DNA of 39,503 nucleotides from Candidatus Zixiibacteriota bacterium. Its GTDB lineage: Bacteria; Zixibacteria; MSB-5A5; GN15; FEB-12. Below the pieces are notes generated by a model. It made no database searches. It was not told the DNA's origin and saw only the letters and a list, made by a program, of their open reading frames with translations. Position numbers and translations under genes: made by a program. Numbering within the stretch: position 1 is the stretch's first letter; each line of letters opens with the position of its first letter. Below, one piece after another: positions 30,969 through 39,419 of the stretch. The stretch is from contig CP070777.1 of the NCBI GenBank assembly GCA_020346225.1, positions 1,542,288-1,581,790 of the forward strand, read 5' to 3'.

Positions 30969-32246
30969 TCAGTAAAGTTTTCTAAGTTCGGCACCAACGT
31001 AATAATGCACCAGGATTTGGTCGTAAGTCCACCCCTGACGGGCCAGCCCGATCGCCCCGCACTGGCACATGCCCACGCCGTGCCCGTAGCCGCTCCCGCT
31101 GAAAGTGACTGCCTGCAGGTTACCTTCGCCATCGCGGTCAATCATGACCTGGAAACGATCCGACGGCAGTATCAAATCGGGATTCGATGTCCGACCGATA
31201 ACCCAGCGGATACGGTCCTTATGGAAGCGGTAGACGTCGTGCTCGGTAATAACCAGCAGCTTGACCACCCTGCCCCCGGGTGTCTGCCCCGAGATCTGCA
31301 CATCTCTGATGCGACCGATTCTCAGGTCTCGCCCGCGGTCGCTCGACAGATACTGCTCCACCCTTCCGCGAAGCTGCGACTCGGTGAAGTTCTCGCGCCA
31401 CCGGAAATACTTCGACCAGGAACAGGCACTGTCATCGGCCACGGCCGTGAGGTAGGCAACCTCCTGGCGGTCCCAGACGGCGGCGATGTCATCGGTCATG
31501 CCGCCGCAGGTGGAATGGTAGTAAGCGTTCACATACTTGTCCTCGTGAAACAGCACGGTACCGGCGGTGGCATCGATAGCTTTATTGACAAGTTTGTTCT
31601 CGACCCGGACACCCTGATAGACCTGGTCGACAATGCTGGATTTCATGTCGTAGGCCTCATAGAGGTACTGCTGCAGGTGCGCCATGGCATACGTCCGGGC
31701 GGCGACGGCCTGGGCCTTGACCGCCTCGATCTCATCCTCGGCCCGGTCGCCTATCTCCGGCGGGACGACGCCGCGCAGGTAATCCTCAATGTAAACAACA
31801 TTGACGAGCTGGACCGTCTGACTGCTGGGCAGCATTTTGAGGATGCCGCGATAGCGCGCCTGGTCCAGTATAACCCGATTCCTGTTCCCGCGCGGGATAA
31901 TATTCACTTCATCGAGCCCCCACTTTATCTCGTTGCCGCCCTCTCCGACAACGGCCAGCAGACCTCTTCGGTTTTTCACTTCCACCGGCTTCGAGGAATA
32001 GAAGACCGTCTGCTCACCCTTCTGGAGACACTCGATGGCAAACGAAGCTTCGGCCGACACGGTCACCTCGGCTCTGCTCTCGTCCAGCAAAACCCGTACA
32101 AAAGGAATCCTGATGAAGGTGCCCGTCGCCTCTTCTTTTAACCCCGGCACGGTGGCGCAACTCCATACCAGGGCCATGAGCAGCACCGCCGTACCCAACC
32201 GGCCGGTGTATCTGACAATCTTGCTCAACGTTGATGCTATCCTCAT
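30969..32246 (-). CDS. SpoIID/LytB-domain putative lipoprotein (peptidoglycan glycan-strand enzyme family)
   Basis: 425 residues. The N-terminus is a signal sequence ending 'LVWSC', C30 being a probable lipidation site. The SpoIID domain is clear: 'IEDYLRGVVPPEIGD' with the conserved glutamate, 'IEAVKAQAVAARTYAMAHL', 'VNKAIDATAGTVLFHED', 'AYYHSTCGGMTDD', and the C-terminal 'GSGYGHGVGMCQCGAIGLA'. SpoIID proteins are lytic transglycosylases acting on denuded glycan strands in sporulating bacteria, and many non-sporulating Gram-negatives carry such homologues of unknown role. Cleavage by this kind of enzyme yields 1,6-anhydro-MurNAc ends, exactly what the upstream nagZ and anmK recycle. The ATG overlaps the anmK stop by four bases (ATGA), so the two are translationally coupled. 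Confidence 0.9.
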   Translation of the reverse strand: MRIASTLSKIVRYTGRLGTAVLLMALVWSCATVPGLKEEATGTFIRIPFVRVLLDESRAEVTVSAEASFAIECLQKGEQTVFYSSKPVEVKNRRGLLAVVGEGGNEIKWGLDEVNIIPRGNRNRVILDQARYRGILKMLPSSQTVQLVNVVYIEDYLRGVVPPEIGDRAEDEIEAVKAQAVAARTYAMAHLQQYLYEAYDMKSSIVDQVYQGVRVENKLVNKAIDATAGTVLFHEDKYVNAYYHSTCGGMTDDIAAVWDRQEVAYLTAVADDSACSWSKYFRWRENFTESQLRGRVEQYLSSDRGRDLRIGRIRDVQISGQTPGGRVVKLLVITEHDVYRFHKDRIRWVIGRTSNPDLILPSDRFQVMIDRDGEGNLQAVTFSGSGYGHGVGMCQCGAIGLARQGWTYDQILVHYYVGAELRKLY

Positions 32247-33451
32247 GTTCGTTGTGCTCTGTCGGGAGGCTGAACGATACTGCCCGGCACCGGGCAGAGC
32301 GCGTTTCCGGTGTCACCGGTGAAATTCGTCGGCAGCGCTTCCGACCGGAGACAGGCCTCTCCCATGACAGCATAGGCGACTGCTTCTAAATGGTCGCCGC
32401 TCAGGCCCAGCTCGTCTATCGGGCGAACGGCCAGGTCGGGCAACGAATTCTTCAGCTTCTCTACGAAGAAGATGTTGTGACGACCGCCGCCGGTCAAATA
32501 TAATTTTGTCAACCGCTTATCCCTGCCGGCGATAGGGGCGACTTTCGCGACAACGGATGAAACCGTCAGCTGCGCGACGGTGGCCATCAGATCGTTTTTG
32601 CTCAGACCCTGTTCCCGGCCCAGTGCCGCCGCCTTTGCGGCCAGCCCCGGTCCGTATTTTTCCCGCCCGGTCGAAACGGTAGAACCCCCGGCGCGAGACA
32701 TCCGGCGCAGGGCAGACAGAAGTCTCCCGGATATGTCGCCCCGTGAAGCATGCCGACCGTCGCGGTCAAACTTCTCTCGGAACAGAGACCAGGAGAGAAT
32801 GTCACAGAGGCTGTTACCCGGGCCGCAATCGGCCGCCAGCGGTCGAAATCGAGAGTTGGCGGCCGGCAGGTAGAAGTAATTCGACATCCCACCTATATTC
32901 ACAATCAGCCGTGACTCGTCGGCAACCGTCAGCAAGCGTGCCATGGCGGCCGCCGTAATCGGCGCCCCCTCGTTACCCAGAGCGATATCGCCCTGCCGAA
33001 AATCAGCTACCACAACCCTGCCGGTAGCGGTGGCGACGAATTCGGGTGAACCCAGCTGCAGGCTGCCCCGGACGGTTTCACCCAGACGTCTGACGCGGCG
33101 GGGCAAGTGGCGAACCGTCTGACCGTGCGAGGCGACGGCATCGACGGTCAGGCCCCGGGCCGTCAACCGCTTGATGTAGCGCGAGGCCGCCTTGCCGCAG
33201 AACGAGCCGAGCACGTTGTCGAGATAGATCAGTTCGTCCAGTTCGACCTGGCCGGCGTCGGCAAGATGCAGCAGTCGTTTTCGCAGTTCGTCGGGGTAGG
33301 ACCGGGTGTGGCCGGTCAGGACCTTGATGGTTTTGACGTTTCCCCTAGATGATATCGCGACCAGAGCCATATCGAGTCCATCAGCCGATGTTCCCGAGTT
33401 AAGGCCAAGGATGTTCAGCTTCCTTTTGCTGACCAGTCGCTTCAGGGACAT
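32243..33451 (-). CDS. anmK: Anhydro-N-acetylmuramic acid kinase
   Basis: 402 residues, the usual size plus about 20 C-terminal residues. Signatures are 'NILGLNSGTSADGLDMALV' near the N-terminus (ATP/sugar site, usually GTSMDG), 'VASHGQTVRHLP', 'FRQGDIALGNEGAPI', 'LIVNIGGMSNYFYLP', 'DCGPGNSLCDIL', 'KFDRDGRHASRGD' and 'LYLTGGGRHN'. The enzyme opens the anhydro ring of 1,6-anhydro-MurNAc and phosphorylates it to MurNAc-6-phosphate in cell-wall recycling. nagZ lies 12 bases upstream and supplies the substrate. The next enzyme, MurQ etherase, is not in the window. No good ribosome binding site is visible; the gene probably relies on read-through and coupling from nagZ. Confidence 0.95.
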   Translation of the reverse strand: MSLKRLVSKRKLNILGLNSGTSADGLDMALVAISSRGNVKTIKVLTGHTRSYPDELRKRLLHLADAGQVELDELIYLDNVLGSFCGKAASRYIKRLTARGLTVDAVASHGQTVRHLPRRVRRLGETVRGSLQLGSPEFVATATGRVVVADFRQGDIALGNEGAPITAAAMARLLTVADESRLIVNIGGMSNYFYLPAANSRFRPLAADCGPGNSLCDILSWSLFREKFDRDGRHASRGDISGRLLSALRRMSRAGGSTVSTGREKYGPGLAAKAAALGREQGLSKNDLMATVAQLTVSSVVAKVAPIAGRDKRLTKLYLTGGGRHNIFFVEKLKNSLPDLAVRPIDELGLSGDHLEAVAYAVMGEACLRSEALPTNFTGDTGNALCPVPGSIVQPPDRAQRT

Positions 33452-33463
33452 ACCCGGAAAGTA

Positions 33464-34462
33464 CTAAAATATAACTGACTTGCCCAGCTTGAATTTGATG
33501 CCGGCGACGCGTTCCAGCGAAGCGTTGAGAAGTTCCTCAGAGATTTCGCCCCGCAGGACGGCATCCTTGAAGTACTCAAAGGCCTCCATGGCGGTGTCCA
33601 CCTCCTGCCCGAACAGCAGCAGGTCGTGTCCGGCTTTGAATGCCGCCACGGCTCGCTCACCGACATGCCCGAGACACTCAGCTCCTTTCATGGTCAGGTC
33701 GTCGGTGATCACGGGACCATCGAAAGCCAGGCGCTGTCGCAACAGGCCCGAGATGATTTTGTCGGAGCCGGTAGCGATCCGGTCGTCGATGGCCGGTGTG
33801 CAAAGGTGGGTTGTCATGACCAGGTCGGCGCCCTGTTCGATCCCGGCGGCAAACGGCAGGCTTTCGCGCTGCTGCCAGATGAGCTCGTCGAAGGGGGCCG
33901 TGGGTGTCTCAACGTGCGGGTCCGTCTCGGCCGCACCCAGCCCGGGGAAGTGCTTCAGGCAGGACAGCAGACCGTATCTTTTCGACACGGTCACCGCCTT
34001 TTTCACAAAGGGAACCACCTGCTCGGGAGCAGTGCCGAAACAGCGATCGCGCAGGCATTCGTTTTTGGCATTCAGATAGATGTCGGCCACCGGGCCCAGG
34101 ACAAGGTTGATGCCGAGCGCCTCCATACACAAGGCGGCCCGCCCATAGTCTTCCTCGAAACGGTCCAGGCCGTACCGGGTGGCGTAAGCCGACGGCGAGG
34201 CGAACTCGGCCGGGGCGCCGGCCACCCGGCACACCCGCCCTCCCTCCTGATCGACCGCTATGAACGGCGCGGTCGAAGCCATCTGATCCTTTATCAGCTG
34301 AATGTTCTTCTGTATCATCTGGTGTGTCGGGCAATTAGCGCGAAAGAGTATTACCCCCCCGATGTTCTCCTCGTGGATGAAGTTCAAGAAGGACGAAGAA
34401 GGCTTTCGACCGGGGAAACCGATGATAAAGAGCTGTCCGATTCCTCTCAGAATATCAGACAT
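33464..34462 (-). CDS. nagZ: Beta-N-acetylhexosaminidase NagZ (glycoside hydrolase family 3)
   Basis: 332 residues, a single-domain GH3 enzyme. Diagnostic motifs are 'FIAVDQEGGRVCRV', 'GINLVLGPVADI', the NagZ-specific loop 'KHFPGLGAAETDPH' with the aspartate-histidine pair used as general acid/base, and 'PVITDDLTMKG' with the nucleophile aspartate. It removes GlcNAc from GlcNAc-anhydro-MurNAc (peptides) in the cytosol. Products go to AnmK, encoded 12 bases downstream. GGAG lies nine bases before the ATG. It follows the diguanylate cyclase gene by 42 bases. No ampG permease or ampD amidase is present in the window. The chain lacks a signal peptide, in line with a cytosolic recycling role. Confidence 0.95.
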   Translation of the reverse strand: MSDILRGIGQLFIIGFPGRKPSSSFLNFIHEENIGGVILFRANCPTHQMIQKNIQLIKDQMASTAPFIAVDQEGGRVCRVAGAPAEFASPSAYATRYGLDRFEEDYGRAALCMEALGINLVLGPVADIYLNAKNECLRDRCFGTAPEQVVPFVKKAVTVSKRYGLLSCLKHFPGLGAAETDPHVETPTAPFDELIWQQRESLPFAAGIEQGADLVMTTHLCTPAIDDRIATGSDKIISGLLRQRLAFDGPVITDDLTMKGAECLGHVGERAVAAFKAGHDLLLFGQEVDTAMEAFEYFKDAVLRGEISEELLNASLERVAGIKFKLGKSVIF

Positions 34463-34504
34463 AACCTACACTCCATCCAAAAATATTGAATCAAAACCTA
34501 AAAA

Positions 34505-36073
34505 TCAAATTACGCAAACGGCGTTTTTGCCTTCACCTTTAGCCTGATACAGGGCCTGGTCGGCCACGGCCACCAGTTCCTCCTGAGACTTGCCGTTCTC
34601 CGGATAGGAGCTCACTCCGACCGACACCGTCACTTTCAGTTTACCGTACTGACGGGCCTCGAACACTTCCTTCTCGACCTCTTCCCGGATGCGCTCGGCG
34701 ATTATCGCCGCCTCGCGCTGCTGCGTCTGGGGCAGAATGATGGCGAACTCCTCACCACCGTAACGGGCGAAGACGTCGACGTCGCGGATGCACCGCTGGA
34801 TAATCCCGGACAGTTTGCGGAGCACGAAGTTGCCCACTTCATGACCGTAGGTGTCGTTGAGCTTTTTGAACCAGTCGATATCGACCATTATCAACGAAAG
34901 CGGCAGGTCATAACGGCTCGCCCTCCGCTTTTCCTCCTGCAGTTTCTGGACGAAGTAACGATAGTTATACGCCTCGGTGAGCTCATCGATAATGGTCAAT
35001 TCCTCGGTCTTCTTATGAAGTTCCGAGTTTTCCAGCGCCAGGGCCGCGGAACGGGCCACCACCGAGAGCATCTGAAGGTCACGGTCACTGAAGTGATTGA
35101 CTTCGTCAGATTCGGCGGTAAGCAGCCCGTTGGTGTGGGCGTGCGAGGTCATCGGCACGATCATCAGCGAACGGGTACCGTCGTCCAGCGTCCTGACGTC
35201 ATCACGGCTCAACGTGTCCTTGACAATAATCGATTCTCCGATATCCGCAACTTTCTTGATGAGTTCCATCCTCGAAACGTCGATGGCCTTCAAATGGAAG
35301 TTGTTCTGGCCGCCCTGGAACCGGGCCCGATAGTAGAAGTTGCCCCATTTATCCTTGAATATCACGGCATAGGCGCGATACTGAAGAATGCTGCCCATGA
35401 TGCGCATGACCTCTTTGACCACGGCGTCGGGCTCGAGAATCGAAGCCAGAATACGCGTGTTCTCGTAAATCATCTCAAAGTGCGCCTGCGATTTCTCCAG
35501 CTCCGAGGTGCGCATGTTCAGCGTATTAAACAGTTTGAGCAATCGCCCTTCGGAGCGACGCATGTAGTCGGAAGCGTACAGTATCGCGAAATGATAGACC
35601 CAGATGAAGCCGATCCGCATGAAGACATCAAAGAGATAATTCACGGTGACGGCCGAGTAAACGGATACGGCATAGCTCAGTGTTACGGCGATAGTCGCGG
35701 CCAGAGAAAACCAGAAAGTGAGCACGTAGGCGGCCACCGAAACGGTGACGAAAAACAGCGGGAAGAAAGGCGAATAGGCGTCGCCGATGCACACTGTCTG
35801 GGAAACCAGAAAAGGCACCAATATCAGATCGTATACGATAGCCGACAGGTAGCCAAGTTTGATATCAAACTTGCCCTTCATGGCGATGAAGAAAAAGGCG
35901 AGATGGACCGCGAAGGTGCCCAAGATGAAATAGAACAAGGTGTGGTCTTCGCCGGGTATCCGACCGGACAAGACATACCAGCCGAGGGAGAGCAGAATTA
36001 TCGTCCTGGTCAGGAGGTAGATAACATCCACCCTGGGCAGCAACGTTTTGTGGCGATCCAGAAAAAACTTCAT
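34505..36073 (-). CDS. Membrane-bound diguanylate cyclase with GAF-like and GGDEF domains
   Basis: 522 residues. Residues ~1-180 hold about six membrane helices forming a MASE-like sensor; a helical linker (~185-215) follows; residues ~220-355 form a GAF-like domain ('ILASILEPDAVVKEVMRIM' to 'LALENSELHKKTEEL'). The C-terminal GGDEF domain has the active site G439-G-E-E-F443 and an intact inhibitory I-site R430-D-V-D433 five residues before it. It therefore should make c-di-GMP and be subject to product inhibition. There is no EAL domain. The membrane and GAF parts presumably sense an unknown signal. It precedes nagZ by 42 bases and follows cstA by 70 bases on the same strand, so it may head or join the cell-wall operon. 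Confidence 0.93.
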   Translation of the reverse strand: MKFFLDRHKTLLPRVDVIYLLTRTIILLSLGWYVLSGRIPGEDHTLFYFILGTFAVHLAFFFIAMKGKFDIKLGYLSAIVYDLILVPFLVSQTVCIGDAYSPFFPLFFVTVSVAAYVLTFWFSLAATIAVTLSYAVSVYSAVTVNYLFDVFMRIGFIWVYHFAILYASDYMRRSEGRLLKLFNTLNMRTSELEKSQAHFEMIYENTRILASILEPDAVVKEVMRIMGSILQYRAYAVIFKDKWGNFYYRARFQGGQNNFHLKAIDVSRMELIKKVADIGESIIVKDTLSRDDVRTLDDGTRSLMIVPMTSHAHTNGLLTAESDEVNHFSDRDLQMLSVVARSAALALENSELHKKTEELTIIDELTEAYNYRYFVQKLQEEKRRASRYDLPLSLIMVDIDWFKKLNDTYGHEVGNFVLRKLSGIIQRCIRDVDVFARYGGEEFAIILPQTQQREAAIIAERIREEVEKEVFEARQYGKLKVTVSVGVSSYPENGKSQEELVAVADQALYQAKGEGKNAVCVI

Positions 36074-36099
36074 CTTAGATGTAGTCCTGCCATATAGCC

Positions 36100-36105
36100 A
36101 TTATA
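36100..36105 (-). promoter_or_regulatory. Consensus -10 box upstream of the diguanylate cyclase
   Basis: TATAAT on the minus strand, about 27 bases before the ATG at 36073, but without a convincing -35 at 16-18 bases. It may allow expression of the cyclase and cell-wall genes apart from cstA. Confidence 0.3.
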
Positions 36106-36143
36106 TCGGCCGATTCGCGGGTTAATTGATTGGCAAAGGGGAA

Positions 36144-37892
36144 CTAAGCGGGCTGCGAGGAATCCGGGACCGGCTTGGCTTGTGTCAGACGGCGTATGGA
36201 GAGCCGGGCCACGCCCACGGCCAGAGCGAGCAGAAGAATATCTATCACTGCCAGAAGCACGTTCCGATTCGGTATATACTCAGAGAAGAGCTTGTAACCA
36301 AGTGAGAACATGGTAGTTACCACCATGACTACCGCCGGGACAATCGTAAACCATGTCGGCCGCCTGCTCCGGTGCAGCCAAACCGTTACGGCTATTAAGG
36401 TTAAGGCGGCCAGCAGCTGGTTGGTGGAACCGAACAGCGGCCAGATGTGCTGATAGCCGTTGGTGAAGGCAATGGCCAGCATCAAAACCACCGACAGGCC
36501 GGAGTTGAACCAGAATCGCATCATGAAGGCCGGCGGGCGATCGAGCAGGGTCTTCCAGAGTTCCTCAAAGAGGTAGCGATTAAGCCGGACGGCCGAATCG
36601 AGAGTCGTGATCAGAAAACCCTCGACTATCAGAATACCTATTACCGTTCCGAGGGCGATGGACAGACCGAACGAAGCGTTCAGCAGATGTCCCAGCGAAA
36701 GCGCAAAAGCCAGAATCGGATTCCCCTTGCCCACTTCGGGCCAGGCTATGGCCATGTACTGGTCGAATTTCAGCGATGACCCGATTACCACGATCACCAG
36801 AACGGCCAGGAGGCCTTCCAGCAGCATCCCGCCGTAGCCGACCGGACGCGCCTGGCTTTCGCGGGCCAGTTGCTTGGATGTAGTTCCGCCGGCCACGAGA
36901 GCATGGAAGCCGCTGATCGCCCCGCAGGCGATGGTGATGAAAAGAAACGGCCACACCGGCCCCATCTTGGCAGTACCCGTCGCTATGTTGGTAACCGGCG
37001 CCGACACCGTCAGCCCCTGGAGCCCGGCCACCACCACCCCGGCAATCATTGCCGCCATACCGAGATACAGTATCTGAACATTAACGAAGTCGCGCGGCTG
37101 GAGAATAAACCAGACCGGGGCTTCGCAGGCAAAGAAGGTATACACGGCGATTACCACCATCCACCACTGCGGGGCCAGGGTGAGGGGATGATTGAATCCT
37201 GTGTACACCGACAGCAGGCATATACCGAAGGCCACCGCAAAGGCCAGCCAGGTGCGGATCTGTTTGCGAAAGACCAGGTATCCCAGCAGCGGCGCCAAAA
37301 ACGTAATAACGATCACCGAAGTCGAGGCTATCCCGCCGACGATACCCATGGTCCGGCCGTCAATCACGGTCGTCCGCAGCAGCGTCTGATCCGAATCCAG
37401 CCCCAGCTCGCTCAGCGGGTGCAGCGACGTAAGGGAGATGGCCGTGAACGAGAGAAAGGCCGATGTCACCAGGACCAGCAACACGATGGTGAAGACTATA
37501 AACATCGTGAATCCGGATTTGCCCAGCGACTTGCGGGCGACCTCGGCCATGGAGCTTCCCTTCTCCCTGATCGAGGCGAAAAGGGCGGTGAAATCGTGGA
37601 CGGCACCGAAGAAAACGGCTCCCACGACTATCCAGAACCAGGCTGGTCCCACGCCGTACAGAATACCCAGCGTCGGTCCCACGATAGGACCGGCGCCGGC
37701 AATGGTCGAGTAATGATGAGCGAACAGCACCGACGGTCGGGTCGGGACGTAGTCCTTGCCGTCGTTGATTTCAGCAGCCGGGGTGGGTCTCTCCGGCTGT
37801 TCTCCCACAGCGCGCGCCACCAGGCGGCTGTAGAAGCGGTAAGCCAACAAAAAGCAGGCGAGAGCGGCCAGGAAGTAAAACAGTACGTTCAT
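36144..37892 (-). CDS. cstA: CstA family carbon-starvation / pyruvate-type transporter
   Basis: 582 residues from the ATG at 37892, with about 15 membrane helices. Signatures of the CstA family are 'PSVLFAHHYSTIAGAGPIVG' near residue 60, 'WIVVGAVFFGAVHDFTALF', 'SGFHALVAGGTTSKQLARES' and 'WPLFGSTNQLLAALTL'. E. coli CstA and its paralogue BtsT import peptides or pyruvate under nutrient limitation; which substrate applies here is not readable. It is shorter than E. coli CstA (701) by one or two C-terminal helices, like many homologues outside Enterobacteria. An upstream in-frame start (37967) would add 25 residues and overlaps the -35 box, so it is rejected. GAGAG before the ATG is a close ribosome binding site. 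The promoter carries a dyad, suggesting repression. Confidence 0.9.
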   Translation of the reverse strand: MNVLFYFLAALACFLLAYRFYSRLVARAVGEQPERPTPAAEINDGKDYVPTRPSVLFAHHYSTIAGAGPIVGPTLGILYGVGPAWFWIVVGAVFFGAVHDFTALFASIREKGSSMAEVARKSLGKSGFTMFIVFTIVLLVLVTSAFLSFTAISLTSLHPLSELGLDSDQTLLRTTVIDGRTMGIVGGIASTSVIVITFLAPLLGYLVFRKQIRTWLAFAVAFGICLLSVYTGFNHPLTLAPQWWMVVIAVYTFFACEAPVWFILQPRDFVNVQILYLGMAAMIAGVVVAGLQGLTVSAPVTNIATGTAKMGPVWPFLFITIACGAISGFHALVAGGTTSKQLARESQARPVGYGGMLLEGLLAVLVIVVIGSSLKFDQYMAIAWPEVGKGNPILAFALSLGHLLNASFGLSIALGTVIGILIVEGFLITTLDSAVRLNRYLFEELWKTLLDRPPAFMMRFWFNSGLSVVLMLAIAFTNGYQHIWPLFGSTNQLLAALTLIAVTVWLHRSRRPTWFTIVPAVVMVVTTMFSLGYKLFSEYIPNRNVLLAVIDILLLALAVGVARLSIRRLTQAKPVPDSSQPA

Positions 37893-37937
37893 TCTCTCAC
37901 ACGGAGCGCTTCCAGGAAGAATCCGGTTTGCCTGATA

Positions 37938-37967
37938 AAAATAAGTCTTAATCGGTATCCTTATCAA
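37938..37967 (-). promoter_or_regulatory. cstA: Sigma70-type cstA promoter
   Basis: Minus strand TTGATA (37962-37967), 18-base spacer, TATTTT (37938-37943). The predicted start near 37931 leaves a leader of about 40 bases. Confidence 0.55.
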
Positions 37968-37972
37968 GGATA
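37956..37972. repeat. 17-bp dyad over the cstA -35 box (operator candidate)
   Basis: TATCCTT-ATC-AAGGATA, perfect 7-bp arms around a 3-base centre, covering the -35 hexamer at 37962-37967. A protein bound here would block RNA polymerase. Confidence 0.5.
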
Positions 37973-38122
37973 ATTAATCACGTCTTGGTGAAACAGCCGA
38001 AATACACGCCGCCGTCGGCAAAAAAAACTTTCCCGAATCGCGCTTTTTACTTTCTTTGAGCTGTGCGGCAGACAAAACGGGAACCCGGAAATCACGAATC
38101 CGTAATCTAATGTGAAGCTAAC

Positions 38123-39418
38123 ATGGAACCAACCATGAGATGTTTGCGGTACAGCCTGGTTTCTCAAGCGGTCCTTCTGCTGACGGCACTGCTCGTTCCC
38201 GCCTCGGTCGGCGGTATCAGTTTCGAATCCGAAAAACAGGTTCATATTTCCAACCTGCACCGGATGGACGACGACCTCATCGCCTGGGCCTCGAACGTCA
38301 CCATCGACGGTTTGATTGAGGGCGATTTCATCGCCGGCGCCTGGAGGGTTAATGTCAACGGCCACATACGAGGCTCGGAGAATGTTGTCGCAGAGAATTT
38401 CCGCCACACCGGCAAGGTGGACGGCGGCCTGCGGGCCTTCGTGAAATTCTGCGATATCGACGGTTATGTCGGCCGATCGGCGCTGCTGGCCGGCAGCGAC
38501 GTGCGGGTGGGCAAGCGAGCCGTTATCGAAAGAGAAGCCTACATCATCGGCGAGACAATTCACTTCGACGGCATTGTCAAAGAAAACATACAAATCAAGG
38601 GCAACAACGTCTTTGTGAGCGGTATGATCAACGGCGACGCCTTGATCAAAGGGACAAACATAAATATAGTCGCCCCGGCGGTTATCAAGGGCAGCCTTAC
38701 GTACGAATCGAAGAACAAAGCCGTGATCGAGATCGATTCGGGGGTTACCGTTCTTGGCGAAACGACCTGGAAGAAACCGGACCCGGATGAGGAGTACGAC
38801 GACGTCACCACGTTCGCCTCGATAATAGTCGGTTTCGCCAAGATGCTTGCGGCCTTTCTGTTCGGCGTCATTCTGCTGATGCTGTTCAAGAAGTATGCCC
38901 TCGAATCCGTCCGTCAGCTTCGCAGCCGGCCGGCTGTCGTGACCGCCACCGGCTTACTGTCGCTGGTTATCTTTGTAGTCAGCGTGGTCATATTGCTGAT
39001 ATCGCTGGTTCTGCTTGTTGTCGGAGTCATTTTGATCGAGGGTGATGACGCCCTGGCAGGAGTGGTAATACTGGCCCTGTCGATTCTGATGGTTCCCATT
39101 ACCAGCTTCATCACCGTGTCCGGCGGAGTCCTCTTCTACAGCGGCCGCGTCATCCTGGCGTTGCTGATCGGCTACCTGCTGGTCAAGATGCTGAAACCGC
39201 AGGCGGAGCTGCTCAGCCGTTTCCAGCTCCTCATCGGTCTGGTAAGTCTGACCCTGGCTTTGTCCAGTCCGTTCGCGGGTCTTTTGCTCTACTTGATAGT
39301 CGGGGTGGTGGGAGCGGGCGCGATCGTACTCGGCATCAAGTACTGCCGCCGGGAATTTTCGGAGCAGCCACCGGCGGCCCCACAGGATTCAGACGCGGCG
39401 CGGCCCGGGACCGGTTAG
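38123..39418 (+). CDS. Exported bactofilin-like beta-helix protein with C-terminal membrane helices
   Basis: 431 residues. A signal peptide (about 1-30) precedes a repetitive region (~35-205) with bactofilin-like spacing of G/D turns and V/I strands: 'VTIDGLIEGDFIAGAW', 'VNVNGHIRGSENVVAENF', 'HFDGIVKENIQIKGNNVFVSG', 'MINGDALIKGTNINIVA' and 'AVIKGSLTYES'. A short acidic linker leads to five or so strongly hydrophobic helices (~220-400) and a Pro/Ala-rich tail. The signal peptide places the helix outside the cytoplasm, unlike classical cytosolic bactofilins; the family is often annotated as polymer-forming cytoskeletal protein. A scaffold role at the envelope is inferred. A second in-frame ATG at 38135 could be the start. 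No clear ribosome binding site. It ends one base before the converging stop of the next gene. Confidence 0.72.
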   Translation: MEPTMRCLRYSLVSQAVLLLTALLVPASVGGISFESEKQVHISNLHRMDDDLIAWASNVTIDGLIEGDFIAGAWRVNVNGHIRGSENVVAENFRHTGKVDGGLRAFVKFCDIDGYVGRSALLAGSDVRVGKRAVIEREAYIIGETIHFDGIVKENIQIKGNNVFVSGMINGDALIKGTNINIVAPAVIKGSLTYESKNKAVIEIDSGVTVLGETTWKKPDPDEEYDDVTTFASIIVGFAKMLAAFLFGVILLMLFKKYALESVRQLRSRPAVVTATGLLSLVIFVVSVVILLISLVLLVVGVILIEGDDALAGVVILALSILMVPITSFITVSGGVLFYSGRVILALLIGYLLVKMLKPQAELLSRFQLLIGLVSLTLALSSPFAGLLLYLIVGVVGAGAIVLGIKYCRREFSEQPPAAPQDSDAARPGTG

Positions 39419-39419
39419 G

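Noticed and set aside
34841-36097. A 418-codon plus-strand open frame opposite the diguanylate cyclase
   Set aside because: Composition is H/R/G/Q-rich as expected from an antisense frame; the opposite strand encodes a complete GGDEF protein.
37964-38593. A 209-codon minus-strand open frame upstream of cstA
   Set aside because: It overlaps the start of the exported bactofilin-like gene and covers the cstA promoter and dyad; no domain is recognisable.
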